Positions 19,903 to 29,714 of a stretch of DNA of 64,000 nucleotides are shown here, in pieces. This DNA comes from Nakaseomyces glabratus (lineage: Eukaryota; Ascomycota; Saccharomycetes; Saccharomycetales; Saccharomycetaceae), in NCBI RefSeq assembly GCF_010111755.1, contig NC_088951.1, forward strand, positions 372,001 to 436,000, given 5' to 3'. Every line of letters starts with the position of its first letter. The stretch's first letter is position 1. The notes under the pieces were generated by a model, which was given only the letters and a program-made list of their open reading frames with translations, searched no databases and was not told where the DNA came from. The position numbers were made by a program, and so were the translations under genes.

Positions 19903-21150
19903 ATGGCTGAAAATAGAAGTGGTAGTAATAGGGATGCGTCCATGCTTGATGTGTCTGATGCAAGTCATCAGGATTTGAATAACAAATCTGATTCGCTAAG
20001 TTACAGCTTTTCGCAAATGAACGTGGACAGTCCCAACGAGTTGGAACCACAGCTAAACACAAGGAGTAGATCGAGGTCTACGTTGATATTTGATGATGAT
20101 GATGAAATACCTCCATACTCAAAGCACCAGGAGCACTACTCTGGTACTTTGTCTGATTTCGAAGGCGAGAATAGTAGTGTAGCAAGTAGCATAGATAGCG
20201 CAGAGAATACTTCAGAGTCTAATACTGTCTTTAACAACGCCACTAGTACGGATAACACAGATAACACAGCAAGTTCACAATCAGGTACAGCCTCTCAACA
20301 ATCACAGTCTGCAATGAACCAATCAGGTCAATTCGATTCCGATTCTAGTGGCTCTAGGGATCCAAGAGCTTCTAATATGGTCCCAGTCGATATAACCTGG
20401 CAGCAAGGTGGTAACAAAGTATATGTCACTGGTTCTTTCACAGGTTGGAGGAAAATGATAGGTTTAGTACCAATGCCTGATCAACCAAATGTACTGCACG
20501 TCAAATTACAGTTACCTCCAGGTACGCACAGATTTAGGTTTATTGTCGATAATGAGTTGAGGTTTAGTGATTTCCTTCCAACGGCTACAGACCAAATGGG
20601 TAACTTTGTCAACTATCTGGAGATTGCGCCCGTTGCAGGTACTGATGAAAAACCACCTCCATTAACCCCACAAGTGTCAGGTAAGTCAGGTGATGAAAGG
20701 AAAGAGCCTATGAGTGCTAGATCAAGGATTGCGCTTGAAATAGAAAGAGAACCAGATGATTTAGGTAATGGGTATAGTCGTTTCCATGATACCTCGCCAC
20801 TGGAGACAAAGTATGAATATACTCAGGATATTCCTGCTGTCTTCACGGATCCTAATGTCATGGAGCAGTACTACCTGACTCTAGATCAACAAAAGAACAA
20901 CCACCAAAACATGGCCTGGCTAACTCCACCACAGTTACCCCCACATCTCGAGAATGTTATTCTGAATAGCTACTCTAATGCGCAAGGTGAATCTAACGAA
21001 AATAACTCAGGTGCTTTGCCTATACCAAATCATGTGATATTAAATCATTTAGCCACCAGTAGTATTAAGCACAACACTCTTTGTGTTGCTTCGATTGTTA
21101 GGTATAAAAGAAAATATGTTACACAAATACTGTATGCGCCTCTACAGTAA
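19903..21150 (+). CDS. GAL83: Snf1/AMPK beta subunit, Gal83/Sip2 type
   Basis: A 415-residue beta subunit of the Snf1 kinase complex. A Ser/Asp-rich N terminus (1-155) precedes a CBM48 glycogen-binding domain at about 161-240 (ITWQQGG, YVTGSFTGWRKMIGLVP, PPGTHRFRFIVDNELR). The ASC domain at about 310-415 binds the kinase and gamma subunits. The protein starts MAENRS, with no Gly2, so it lacks the N-myristoylation signal known for Sip2. The SQMNVDSPNELEPQ and IFDDDDEIPPYS segments resemble Gal83 more than Sip2. Position is that of SIP2 (near CHC1 and POX1, without SPT16 between). It is probably the single retained copy of the duplicate pair. The symbol reflects sequence, not position. Confidence 0.85.
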   Translation: MAENRSGSNRDASMLDVSDASHQDLNNKSDSLSYSFSQMNVDSPNELEPQLNTRSRSRSTLIFDDDDEIPPYSKHQEHYSGTLSDFEGENSSVASSIDSAENTSESNTVFNNATSTDNTDNTASSQSGTASQQSQSAMNQSGQFDSDSSGSRDPRASNMVPVDITWQQGGNKVYVTGSFTGWRKMIGLVPMPDQPNVLHVKLQLPPGTHRFRFIVDNELRFSDFLPTATDQMGNFVNYLEIAPVAGTDEKPPPLTPQVSGKSGDERKEPMSARSRIALEIEREPDDLGNGYSRFHDTSPLETKYEYTQDIPAVFTDPNVMEQYYLTLDQQKNNHQNMAWLTPPQLPPHLENVILNSYSNAQGESNENNSGALPIPNHVILNHLATSSIKHNTLCVASIVRYKRKYVTQILYAPLQ

Positions 21151-21521
21151 GAGTGGATGACAACTTCGAGACACTTATGCCATTAAGACACTGTTTTACA
21201 ATTAGAAATGAGGTGAACATTATAGATCGCTTGAGATATGTGTATTATCATTACATTAGAACCTCTTTTATAGATTCAATAATTTTAATGTTTTTTCATG
21301 AATAGATCTTTTTTTACCCTGCGGGTATACAAAATCTGCAAAATAGCGCTAATCTTACCAATATGTCGAACAGCCTCAAATGCTTCCAGATATTTATAAT
21401 GTTTAGTTTTTTCTTGTTTATATATTTATTTATACATACAAATTTATTGTTAAGGTGAATATTTTACATAATTGCACAACCAAAAAGATTGACAAACGTT
21501 CATGACAGCATCGAATGCTGT
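21151..21521. other. Convergent 3' spacer, GAL83-type gene and CHC1
   Basis: A 370-base AT-rich spacer between two convergent 3' ends, with TATATA and T-rich tracts suitable for polyadenylation signals in both directions. Nothing else seen. Confidence 0.5.
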
Positions 21522-24500
21522 TTAGAAGCCAGTTGCTTGAGGGTGCATTGAAGAGTTCATCAACATTAGTGGCTGACCTTCCCTATCATCCGATGTGTTG
21601 TTCTTCTTAGCAAATTCCTCCGAAAGCTTTTCAACAGCTGCATTTTGTTCTTTCTTCACAGAGATCTCGTATGGCTTAATGAAATCTTCTAGAGAATTCA
21701 ACCAGGAAACTTCCAAAACAAAATCATACTTTATCAAATTGTAGGCAGTGTACAACAATGCAACAAATGCTTCACGATTACCTGTATCGACAAAGTAGGA
21801 CAATAAATCATGGACGACCTTAGTATCCTGGGAAATAGCAGCAGTCTCAATGGCCTCCTTCCATAGTCTTTGTTCCTTTAGGATATCTAATGCCTTTGAC
21901 CACTTCTTATTTCTACGGTACAATAGCGCAGCAATCTTCTTGAAGTATATCAAGTCGTGTTTTTCCAATCTGCCAGCAAGTTCTAATTGATCGAACTTGT
22001 CATAGGAGTCGACAGCATTTTGCAAGGCTTGATGATCTTCTTCTTCGATCATCAAATCATGATAAGCCTTATTAACCACAGAGTTGTTCTTTTGTAGAAC
22101 ATTGATCAAGAATGGCTTGATTAAAGGTAAGTTATCTGATTGTGAGAAAATCTTAACAGTCCTTGGAATATCAAGCCTTGGAGTTAAAACGGACAATAGA
22201 TCGACTAATAGAGATGGGTGCTCGTTGACGTAAAAGTTAATTGCTTTGTAGTAAATTTCAAGATTTGCAACCTTAACAATAACTTCCTTGAAGTAAGGAT
22301 GATCAAAGTTATCAGCAGATTTTTCGATCATAGTCAAAGCAGCATTGTCCCATTCATCATAATGAGCATACAAGAAAACCAATTCTCTCCATAGGTGAGC
22401 GTCTTCAGCAGCCTTGATAACCTTTGGAATGTTAATTCTTGACCAGAATAATTTAATGTGATCATAGGTCTTTGAAGTATCGTACTTGGCATACAAAATA
22501 GCTAGCTCTGTGAACATACCCATATGGGCTCTTTCCAAACCTAGACCTGCTTCGAATAAAGAAATTAATTCTTCAAAGTAACCATTCGACTCATACTTTT
22601 CGACAAGCTCGTCAAGCTCTTCAGCGTGAATTATTAAGTTTAGACCACAAATTTGGGCAAGTCTGAATTCCTTCTTGTCAATACATGCGTTGTTCACTAA
22701 TTTCCAGACCTTGATGTTGGATGCCTTTCTAGCAGTGTCTACAGCAGTTTGGTAGTCACCCAAGTAAACCAAAGTTGAGGCCAATTTGGAGTAGTTAGAA
22801 ACACTAGAGTAACACAATTTAGCTGCCTTGTAGTTCTTGCTGTCAAGCAATTTATCACCGACTTCTTCCAAGTTGGCGGAGTTTGAACCAGCCAGCAAGT
22901 TCTCAATTTCATGAAGCTTATTCAATTGAGCATAAGACAGAACCAAAGCATTATCAATCTTTGAAGCCTTCAAAGTATCTCTTGCCATCAACAAGTATGG
23001 AATCAATTCTTCGAACTTTTCAGCTTGTTCTGCTAAATCGATAACATTCTCATAGTTAGATGGGTCATTTGCTTTGATGTAGGAATCAATAGCATCAGGA
23101 ATACGAAGACCATCCAATTGCGCAGTACCCAATTGAGACCATAGTTCTGAAGAGTTAATCTTGTCAGCATATGTGTAGCCTCTGTCCAAAGACATGATAT
23201 CTTCAATCAAAACCTTTAGTGCTTTAGAGTTCATCTCATGCTTGTCATAGATTTCGAAGGCTTCTTCATTCAAACCATGTTCAACACATAACTGTGCGAT
23301 CTCATCAGCGTCATAATTTTCTAGCTTTTCGATATATCCAGAAACTTTGGTTGGCTCGTACTTGATGGCTGATAGCATCAACAGACCTTGCAAAGCAGTA
23401 TTTTCATTAAATGGAGATGGTTCCAATATAATTTTTTCAAGCAACTCGATCAATTCCAATTTCAATCCGTTGGTCATAAAAGCTTGGACGGTCAAAGACA
23501 CTGGTTCTGGGTCCTTTAGTTCTGGGATACCAACAGAAATGACAGAGTCAATTAGTTGACGTCTATGAATGTTTTCAGAATCTAACACCTTGTTCCACAA
23601 TTCAGGATCAGAACGCTTTAGTAGGTATCTAGCCTGGTACTTGTACATAGTGTTCTCGTTAGTGATTCTAATCAAATCGTCATCGTTGGAACCCTTGTCG
23701 TAAGCAATGTAAGCTAAGTATGGATCTCTCTTCTCACAGTAACGACCGACATCCAAAGTATCGTATTGATCATTCTCCTTCAAGAACTTCTCTGGAGCGT
23801 TGTTGGAGTCAATGTAGATCTTAGCCAAGGCATTGTAAACAGCCTGTTCCTGGGTACCTTGAGATAAAGTTTGTTCCAAGTATGGCAACAGAAGCTTCAA
23901 TCTGTTTCTCTTTTCGACTTCTTCAGTCAAATCGTTGATTGGAACTTGGCCAATAACAGATTGCAACAAGTTTTGAATGAACTTTTCGTCGCAATCCATG
24001 TCAAGCAAAGCACCAACAACTTGTGGGGTTTTGCTTGGGTTGACTTGAGTAACGTAAGTTTCAATGTAGTTCATGTTTTGTGCCTTGTATAGATACAAGA
24101 TCAACTCATGAACAAAATTGTGACGATCACACACGATAATCAGAGGTAGTTGATCTTCCAAGTTAGCTTCTTTCAAGAAATTCTTAACTCTTTCAGCATC
24201 ATAAACATTGTTGTCTCTGACAATTCTTTCAATCTCCTTGTATTGTTTCATCTTAGCAGCAGCCTCGATGTATTTGTAAACAACGTCCTTGTCTTCAGTT
24301 AAGTTAACTAAGGAAGCCAAGTAGTAATACAGACCTTCAGTAGCTCTGTACTCCTCGAATAGCTTAATTAGAGTACTGGATCCGATTAGATCGGAGTACT
24401 TTGTTGCAACTTGAATGACGATTTGAATGTTGCCTTGTAAGTTGTCGTCCATTAGGGCTCTCAAACAAGCCAAAGATTGTTCGACGTTCAACTTACCAAA

Positions 24501-26480
24501 GTAACTGATCAACCAGTCAACTGGTAGGCTGCTTGTGTGGACAATACATCTCTTGGTATCCTTAAGATCGGTGTAGTTTTCCAGAGCTCTCTGGTACAGA
24601 CCAGCTTTTTCTGCTAAAGAAGCAATCGTTGGCTTGTCATAGTGAGAGAAGATGTTATTGCCCAAGATTGCGTCAGCAACTTGAGGGGCATTCATCAAGT
24701 TAACTTCCAGGACACGAGTTTGCAAGTGACCTTGGTCTGGAGTATCACCTTTCAAAGCATCTAACAATAGGGAAGTACCTTGCTGGATGTGGTTTTGAGA
24801 GAAGAATAGGTCAGCCAACTTTTCGATGTCAACTTGGCTGGCAGTTTCTGGGTTTTGCAATAGGGAGATTGCAAATTCAGAAGCTCTGTCTGGGGAAGTT
24901 CTAATTAGTTGAGAAAGCAATACCAAAAAGTTTGGTTGGTAGCTTACCTTTTGACAATATGGAATGATCTTTTCAAATTGTTGTAGCTCAGCTAAGCAAG
25001 AGATGACCTTTGCATGAGCATTGGCTCTCAAGTAACAAGCCAAAGCCAAGGTGGTATCAAATGGTTTGACAATGTCACCAAGTTCTTCTGAGCACTCCAA
25101 TTTGTCCTCTTTCAACCATTTTTCAAATAGTTGCTTTCTGTCCTGTTGTAGCACTGGTCTGGCCAACTCGATGGTTTCTTCTTTGTTCAACTTACCCTTG
25201 TCTAGAAGAGTGGAGAAGTAAAGCAATATAGGTGAGATGGCACCTGGTGCTGCTTGTAAGTTCTTCAATCTATTGATGGTATTTTGGTTTCTCAGAGAAG
25301 TTGAGGATGCTGCGACCTTTGCAGCGTTTTGGTAATCGCCTTGGTTCAAGAGGGACTCGAATTGCTTAGAGAACAGGTCGTCTGCACCTGGAAGGCCACC
25401 TCTAGTGGCAACTGTTAGCGCTAGGGAGACGTTAGCCAATTTGTTTAGGATGTATGGCACTATCTGAGTGGTGTCGATCTCTACTGCTAGCACTTGGCCT
25501 TTCTTGTTTATACAGGCGATACCGTTCTTTTGGTTGTAAGAAGTGGAAGTGAAGACGGACTCGGCGGTAATTCTGTTGACGAACAAGTTTGTGCCTGTCT
25601 CCAGTTCATATAAGTGAATGAACCCGTATTTCGTTAGGATGTAGATGATACCGTATTTCTCGGAGACCTGGACGGACAATGGGAAGTCATTTGTAGCGTC
25701 TGGTGGGAAGAAGATATCTGTGGTTTTCTTTTGGTATTGTACAGCCAAGGAGGCATCGTGATCTATCTCAATGATTCTCAATTCACCGTTACCCGTTTGT
25801 ACGTTTCTGTTACCGGTGACGAAGACTTGTACTGGTGCGGAGCCGTTACCTTCTAGCAGTATCTTGGTGAAGATGGCGACGTGGCCGTCTACTGCCTGGG
25901 AGATGTTACGTTGTTTCGAGTAAAGTTGGATCTTACCGGCGATTCTTCCGTTTTCCTGCAAGATACCGATGACTGCGAACCAGTCCTCCTTCTCGTTTGA
26001 GATGAAGTTGATGATCTGGGTGTTGTTCAATGACTGGTGTCTCTGGGTCAACACCTGTGGCTTTGCAGAGACGTTGCCGTCGAAGACGTTACAGGTGAGT
26101 ATGGAGCGCGCGGTGACGAAACCCAAGGTGTTCTCGGTGAGCCACTTCCAGAAGATCACTGGCTCGTCCAAGGTGAAGGACTTCAGCTTGGATTTGGTCT
26201 CCAAGTTGAAGATCTGGACGATGGTGCCGTTGGCACGCACAGAGATCACGTTCTGGGAAGGGTGCATGATCGCGGAGTCACCGCCCATGTTCTTCCTGGT
26301 GACCTGGTTCCCGTTCGCCAAGTCGACGATGGCCACGGAGTTCGCGCCATCGACAGTCTCCCTAACGGTCACGTAGTGGTCACTTTCGAATGTAGTTGAT
26401 CTGAAGTCCAGCGACTGCGGGGAGATACCCAGCGCGGTCAGATCCGTGAGCTCGGTGAACTCAATTGGCAAATCACTCAT
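21522..26480 (-). CDS. CHC1: Clathrin heavy chain
   Basis: A 1652-residue clathrin heavy chain, almost exactly the yeast length (1653). Residues 1-330 form the N-terminal beta-propeller that binds adaptor clathrin boxes. The rest is the alpha-zigzag leg with CHCR repeats and the light-chain-binding and trimerisation hub, ending QPLMLMNSSMHPQATGF. It coats vesicles at the trans-Golgi and plasma membrane. The epsin gene later in this window ends with a clathrin-box LIDL. I chose the ATG at 26480 (MSDLPIEFTEL), the conserved family start; no upstream ATG is in frame in the 27 codons before it. Base composition changes along the gene: the 5' 500 bases are markedly GC-rich and the 3' two thirds AT-rich. 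Confidence 0.98.
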   Translation of the reverse strand: MSDLPIEFTELTDLTALGISPQSLDFRSTTFESDHYVTVRETVDGANSVAIVDLANGNQVTRKNMGGDSAIMHPSQNVISVRANGTIVQIFNLETKSKLKSFTLDEPVIFWKWLTENTLGFVTARSILTCNVFDGNVSAKPQVLTQRHQSLNNTQIINFISNEKEDWFAVIGILQENGRIAGKIQLYSKQRNISQAVDGHVAIFTKILLEGNGSAPVQVFVTGNRNVQTGNGELRIIEIDHDASLAVQYQKKTTDIFFPPDATNDFPLSVQVSEKYGIIYILTKYGFIHLYELETGTNLFVNRITAESVFTSTSYNQKNGIACINKKGQVLAVEIDTTQIVPYILNKLANVSLALTVATRGGLPGADDLFSKQFESLLNQGDYQNAAKVAASSTSLRNQNTINRLKNLQAAPGAISPILLYFSTLLDKGKLNKEETIELARPVLQQDRKQLFEKWLKEDKLECSEELGDIVKPFDTTLALACYLRANAHAKVISCLAELQQFEKIIPYCQKVSYQPNFLVLLSQLIRTSPDRASEFAISLLQNPETASQVDIEKLADLFFSQNHIQQGTSLLLDALKGDTPDQGHLQTRVLEVNLMNAPQVADAILGNNIFSHYDKPTIASLAEKAGLYQRALENYTDLKDTKRCIVHTSSLPVDWLISYFGKLNVEQSLACLRALMDDNLQGNIQIVIQVATKYSDLIGSSTLIKLFEEYRATEGLYYYLASLVNLTEDKDVVYKYIEAAAKMKQYKEIERIVRDNNVYDAERVKNFLKEANLEDQLPLIIVCDRHNFVHELILYLYKAQNMNYIETYVTQVNPSKTPQVVGALLDMDCDEKFIQNLLQSVIGQVPINDLTEEVEKRNRLKLLLPYLEQTLSQGTQEQAVYNALAKIYIDSNNAPEKFLKENDQYDTLDVGRYCEKRDPYLAYIAYDKGSNDDDLIRITNENTMYKYQARYLLKRSDPELWNKVLDSENIHRRQLIDSVISVGIPELKDPEPVSLTVQAFMTNGLKLELIELLEKIILEPSPFNENTALQGLLMLSAIKYEPTKVSGYIEKLENYDADEIAQLCVEHGLNEEAFEIYDKHEMNSKALKVLIEDIMSLDRGYTYADKINSSELWSQLGTAQLDGLRIPDAIDSYIKANDPSNYENVIDLAEQAEKFEELIPYLLMARDTLKASKIDNALVLSYAQLNKLHEIENLLAGSNSANLEEVGDKLLDSKNYKAAKLCYSSVSNYSKLASTLVYLGDYQTAVDTARKASNIKVWKLVNNACIDKKEFRLAQICGLNLIIHAEELDELVEKYESNGYFEELISLFEAGLGLERAHMGMFTELAILYAKYDTSKTYDHIKLFWSRINIPKVIKAAEDAHLWRELVFLYAHYDEWDNAALTMIEKSADNFDHPYFKEVIVKVANLEIYYKAINFYVNEHPSLLVDLLSVLTPRLDIPRTVKIFSQSDNLPLIKPFLINVLQKNNSVVNKAYHDLMIEEEDHQALQNAVDSYDKFDQLELAGRLEKHDLIYFKKIAALLYRRNKKWSKALDILKEQRLWKEAIETAAISQDTKVVHDLLSYFVDTGNREAFVALLYTAYNLIKYDFVLEVSWLNSLEDFIKPYEISVKKEQNAAVEKLSEEFAKKNNTSDDREGQPLMLMNSSMHPQATGF

Positions 26481-26872
26481 ATCCAGTTGGTTTCTCAATA
26501 ACAAGTGTTCAATGCTCCTTCTTCCTGTTCTACCCTTTGCATATAAATCTCTCAAGGCCAAACAAAAGGGGTATTTTTTTCTGATTTCTTTCTAAAAAGC
26601 TCTTTGCTTATGTATATGGACTTTGTTGTGGAATAGAATGGATTGTAGGGGGGGAATAGACAAGTCAGGGAGTAGTGTAATCTTTCAGCGGCTAAGAGTT
26701 CCCTCCTTGCAGTTTTATCAATTTGCAGCCCACCACTTTAAAGGTCGACTCGATTCGATTCCTCGAAACTTTTTGGCTCGTCCCCCCTCCTCCCCCCTCG
26801 TCCGTTTCGAAGAAAAGGTCTGGTTGTACGTGTATCATGTGTCTTAGTGATGTGTGATGTTATTTATTCTTA

Positions 26873-26900
26873 TATACGTATATCATATGATATACGTATA
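26873..26900. repeat. Perfect 28-bp palindrome
   Basis: TATACGTATATCAT (26873-26886) is followed without spacer by its exact reverse complement (26887-26900). The centre is CATATG. It lies between the CHC1 and POX1 promoters. Confidence 0.9.
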
Positions 26901-27074
26901 ACTAGATATATTGATATATTACAGTACGGCATAACCACATGGTATACGTTTGCACGTATACCCCGAGAGAAAGAGAGTCATTCACTTGGAAGTGCCCCCC
27001 CCCCTCTTTCCCCACACAGCACATACGTTAGTGTGATTTACGTGTTTTATTTGGTCGTACCCAGTGAATGGTCT

Positions 27075-27098
27075 GCACAAGCACAAGCACAAGCACAA
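27075..27098 (+). repeat. Hexamer microsatellite (GCACAA)4
   Basis: Four perfect tandem copies of GCACAA, followed by a partial GCAAG. The array is in the CHC1/POX1 intergenic region. Confidence 0.9.
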
Positions 27099-27230
27099 GC
27101 AAGTAGTTGTGTACTTAGACAACACCGTACGAAATCCCAACACATCCTCTCCCCTCCCCCCTTCATCCGGACACCCAGAAGGGGAGACAAGGGAAACCCC
27201 AAAACTCCAGCCCTGAGGTGTCACATCCAG

Positions 27231-27260
27231 CGTATTACAGCGTATTACAGCGTATTACAG
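27231..27260 (+). repeat. 10-bp tandem repeat, three perfect copies
   Basis: CGTATTACAG is repeated three times without mismatch, preceded by a partial CAG. It lies about 210-240 bases upstream of the POX1 ATG. Confidence 0.92.
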
Positions 27261-27285
27261 CCGTCGCTCCCCCATCCCCTTAGAT

Positions 27286-27312
27286 CGGAGTTAAGAAGAT
27301 TGGAATAACCCG
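27286..27312 (+). promoter_or_regulatory. Oleate-response-like element with atypical spacing
   Basis: CGGAGTTAA at 27286-27294 matches the CGGN3TNA half of the Oaf1/Pip2 oleate response element, and CCG follows at 27310-27312. The gap after the half-site is 15 bases, longer than the usual 9-12. A second CGG/CCG pair with 13 bases between lies near 27388-27406. Neither is a textbook element, so fatty-acid induction is only suggested. Confidence 0.3.
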
Positions 27313-27349
27313 GGTGGATGAAATAATCACCGATCTCTCTCAAGTCCAA

Positions 27350-27359
27350 AGCTCATCGC
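27350..27359. promoter_or_regulatory. Extended PAC decamer before POX1
   Basis: Exact AGCTCATCGC, followed by ATCGC, about 108 bases upstream of the POX1 start codon. PAC is normally a ribosome-biogenesis element, so its place before an acyl-CoA oxidase gene is unexpected. Confidence 0.6.
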
Positions 27360-27467
27360 ATCGCATTACAACTTCTTGACATATAAATACGGATGGCAAT
27401 TGTAACCGGGGTAGTGCTTTACCAGTAAGAGAATAATCTCAACCCAAAACAAAACCAAAAACCATAA

Positions 27468-29714
27468 ATGACTAAGCTATCTACAGTTGACCCTAATGCT
27501 TCTGTGCTAAACCCGCAGAGGTTTATCCAGCGGGAGCGGGAGAACTGCTCCATTGACATCGACCAAGTGAACACTTTCTTGGAGTCGGACCCCAGGTCTA
27601 GGGACCTGACGCACTTGATCGTTGACCAGCTGGTCAACGACCCGATCATCAAGGCCGATAGCGCCACTTATGACCAGACAAAGCTCACACAGAGGGAGGT
27701 CACGGTCAAGAAGATCGCCCGTATGGCGCTGTACATGGAACAGGACATCAAGACGGTGCGCAAGCACTTCAGAGACACAGACCTGTTGAAGTCCCTGCAG
27801 GACTTCGGGGACACCACCACCCCACCGCTGACCAACAAGGACCTCGCCATCTTCGACAAGAGACTCTCCTTGGTCGCAAACATGGACCCGCAGCTGTCCA
27901 CCAGAATAGGTGTGCACCTGGGGCTGTTCGGAAACTGTATCAAGGGTAACGGTACCGACGAGCAGATCAAGTACTGGCTGCAGACCAGGGGCGCTATCTT
28001 GATCAAAGGAATCTACGGGTGCTTCGCCATGACCGAGCTCGGCCACGGCTCAAACGTCGCCCAGCTGCAGACCACCGCTACGTACGACCAGGAGTCCGAC
28101 ACCTTCATCATCAACACCCCAGACTTGGCAGCTACCAAGTGGTGGATCGGCGGTGCCGCTCACTCCGCAACCCACACCGCGTGCTACGCTAGACTACTGG
28201 TCAACGGGAAGGACTACGGTGTCAAGACGTTCGTCGTGCCCCTGCGTGACCCTTCCTCATTGCAACTAATGCCAGGCATCGCCATCGGCGACATAGGCGC
28301 CAAAATGGGCCGTGACGGTATCGACAACGGCTGGATCCAGTTTAGAAACGTCGTCATCCCAAGGGAGTTCATGCTAAGCAGATTCACTAAAGTGCACAGA
28401 AACCCAGGCGCAACTCCAACTGTGGAGGTAGACCCTCAGCTTGACCAAATCTCAGGTTATTCAGCTTTGCTAAGTGGTAGAGTTAACATGGTCATGGACT
28501 CCTTCAGATTCGGCTCAAAGTTCGCTACCATCGCAACACGTTACGCTGTAGGCAGACAACAGTTCGCTGACAAACCAGGCCAACCAGAAAAACAATTGAT
28601 CGACTACCCATTGCACCAATACCGTGTCTTACCTCAGATCGTGATCCCTTACATTATTTCTCCAGCGGCCTTCTCCTTGTTGAACTTCTACTACTCCACT
28701 CTGGATGAATTGTACGCAGCTTCTTCAAAGAATGACAAGAGGGCATTGGTCGTGGTTAGCCAAAAGCTAAAGAACTTGTTCATCGACAGTGCAAGCTTGA
28801 AAGCTACTAACACTTGGTTAGTGGCCCAGTTGATCGATGAATTAAGACAAACTTGTGGTGGTCACGGCTACTCCGGTTACAATGCCTTCGGTAAAGGTTA
28901 CAACGACTGGGTAGTCCAATGTACTTGGGAAGGTGACAACAACATCTTGTCCTTGACCTCTGCAAAGTCTATCTTGAAGAAGTTTGTTGATTCCGCTACT
29001 AAGGGTAAGTACAACAAGGAATTGGACAAGAGATCCTTCAGATACTTGGACCCACAATTCATCCGGAAAGTGTTCACCTCTTCTTCCGAGAACAAGTTGG
29101 ATGACTTGTACGACTACACCAACATTTGGGCAGTCGCTCTATTGAAGCTTTTGAGACACATTGCTAAGCAAGTTGACTCAACCAAGGATCTGGACGGCGC
29201 TTCCAAGCTGTTAGTTTTGGTCTCTAAGTTCCATGCTTTATATGTCATGTTAAATACCTACTATGAAAAGTTGAACTCTCCAACTGACTCATATGTTACT
29301 TGTCCAAAGACGAAGGAGCAATTATGGAATGTTTACAAGTTGTTCTCTCTATATTTCATCGACAAGCATGCCGGTGAATTCCAACAATTCAAGATTTTGT
29401 CTCCAGATCAAATATCTCAAGTTGTTCAGCCAAGACTATTGAAATTACTACCAGAGATCAGAAAGGAGTGTATCTCTTTAACTGACTCATTCAAATGGCC
29501 AGACGGAATGTTGAACGCTCCAATTGGTTATTACGATGGTGATATCTATCATAACTATTTCAATGAAGTCGTTAAGAATAACCCAGTGGAGAAAGATGGA
29601 GCTGGTATCCCACCTTATCACGAGTTATTGGCAAACATGCTAACTAGAGGCGATGAATTTGCTAGGTTGGGTGGTGCTAATAACGCTGAGATATTGTCAA
29701 AGTTGACTAAGTAA
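27468..29714 (+). CDS. POX1: Peroxisomal acyl-CoA oxidase Pox1
   Basis: A 748-residue flavoenzyme, the same length as yeast Pox1. It catalyses the first step of peroxisomal beta-oxidation, making trans-2-enoyl-CoA and hydrogen peroxide. The FAD-binding middle domain shows TELGHGSNV and the KWWIGGAA segment, and the catalytic glutamate is in the CTWEGDNN motif near residue 488. The C terminus (SKLTK) is not a PTS1. Yeast Pox1 also lacks PTS1 and enters through a non-canonical Pex5 interaction; PEX13, a docking component, is elsewhere in this window. Composition drifts strongly within the gene: G/C-ending codons dominate the first kilobase and A/T-ending codons the last 700 bases. Confidence 0.97.
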   Translation: MTKLSTVDPNASVLNPQRFIQRERENCSIDIDQVNTFLESDPRSRDLTHLIVDQLVNDPIIKADSATYDQTKLTQREVTVKKIARMALYMEQDIKTVRKHFRDTDLLKSLQDFGDTTTPPLTNKDLAIFDKRLSLVANMDPQLSTRIGVHLGLFGNCIKGNGTDEQIKYWLQTRGAILIKGIYGCFAMTELGHGSNVAQLQTTATYDQESDTFIINTPDLAATKWWIGGAAHSATHTACYARLLVNGKDYGVKTFVVPLRDPSSLQLMPGIAIGDIGAKMGRDGIDNGWIQFRNVVIPREFMLSRFTKVHRNPGATPTVEVDPQLDQISGYSALLSGRVNMVMDSFRFGSKFATIATRYAVGRQQFADKPGQPEKQLIDYPLHQYRVLPQIVIPYIISPAAFSLLNFYYSTLDELYAASSKNDKRALVVVSQKLKNLFIDSASLKATNTWLVAQLIDELRQTCGGHGYSGYNAFGKGYNDWVVQCTWEGDNNILSLTSAKSILKKFVDSATKGKYNKELDKRSFRYLDPQFIRKVFTSSSENKLDDLYDYTNIWAVALLKLLRHIAKQVDSTKDLDGASKLLVLVSKFHALYVMLNTYYEKLNSPTDSYVTCPKTKEQLWNVYKLFSLYFIDKHAGEFQQFKILSPDQISQVVQPRLLKLLPEIRKECISLTDSFKWPDGMLNAPIGYYDGDIYHNYFNEVVKNNPVEKDGAGIPPYHELLANMLTRGDEFARLGGANNAEILSKLTK

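Larger units (their letters stand above)
26481..27467. other. Divergent CHC1/POX1 promoter region with repeats
   Basis: Nearly 1 kb, unusually structured: oligo-G (26648-26654), two C6 runs near 26782-26797, a 28-base palindrome (26873-26900), a C10 run (26995-27004), a GCACAA hexamer array (27075-27098), a 10-base tandem repeat (27231-27260), an oleate-type half-element (27286-27294), a PAC decamer (27350-27359) and a TATA-like ATATAAATA near 27380. A 153-codon plus-strand frame across it looks spurious. Confidence 0.6.

Noticed and set aside
26847..27308. 153-codon frame in the CHC1/POX1 spacer
   Set aside because: It reads through a hexamer array, a C10 run and a 10-bp tandem repeat; no conserved-looking protein.
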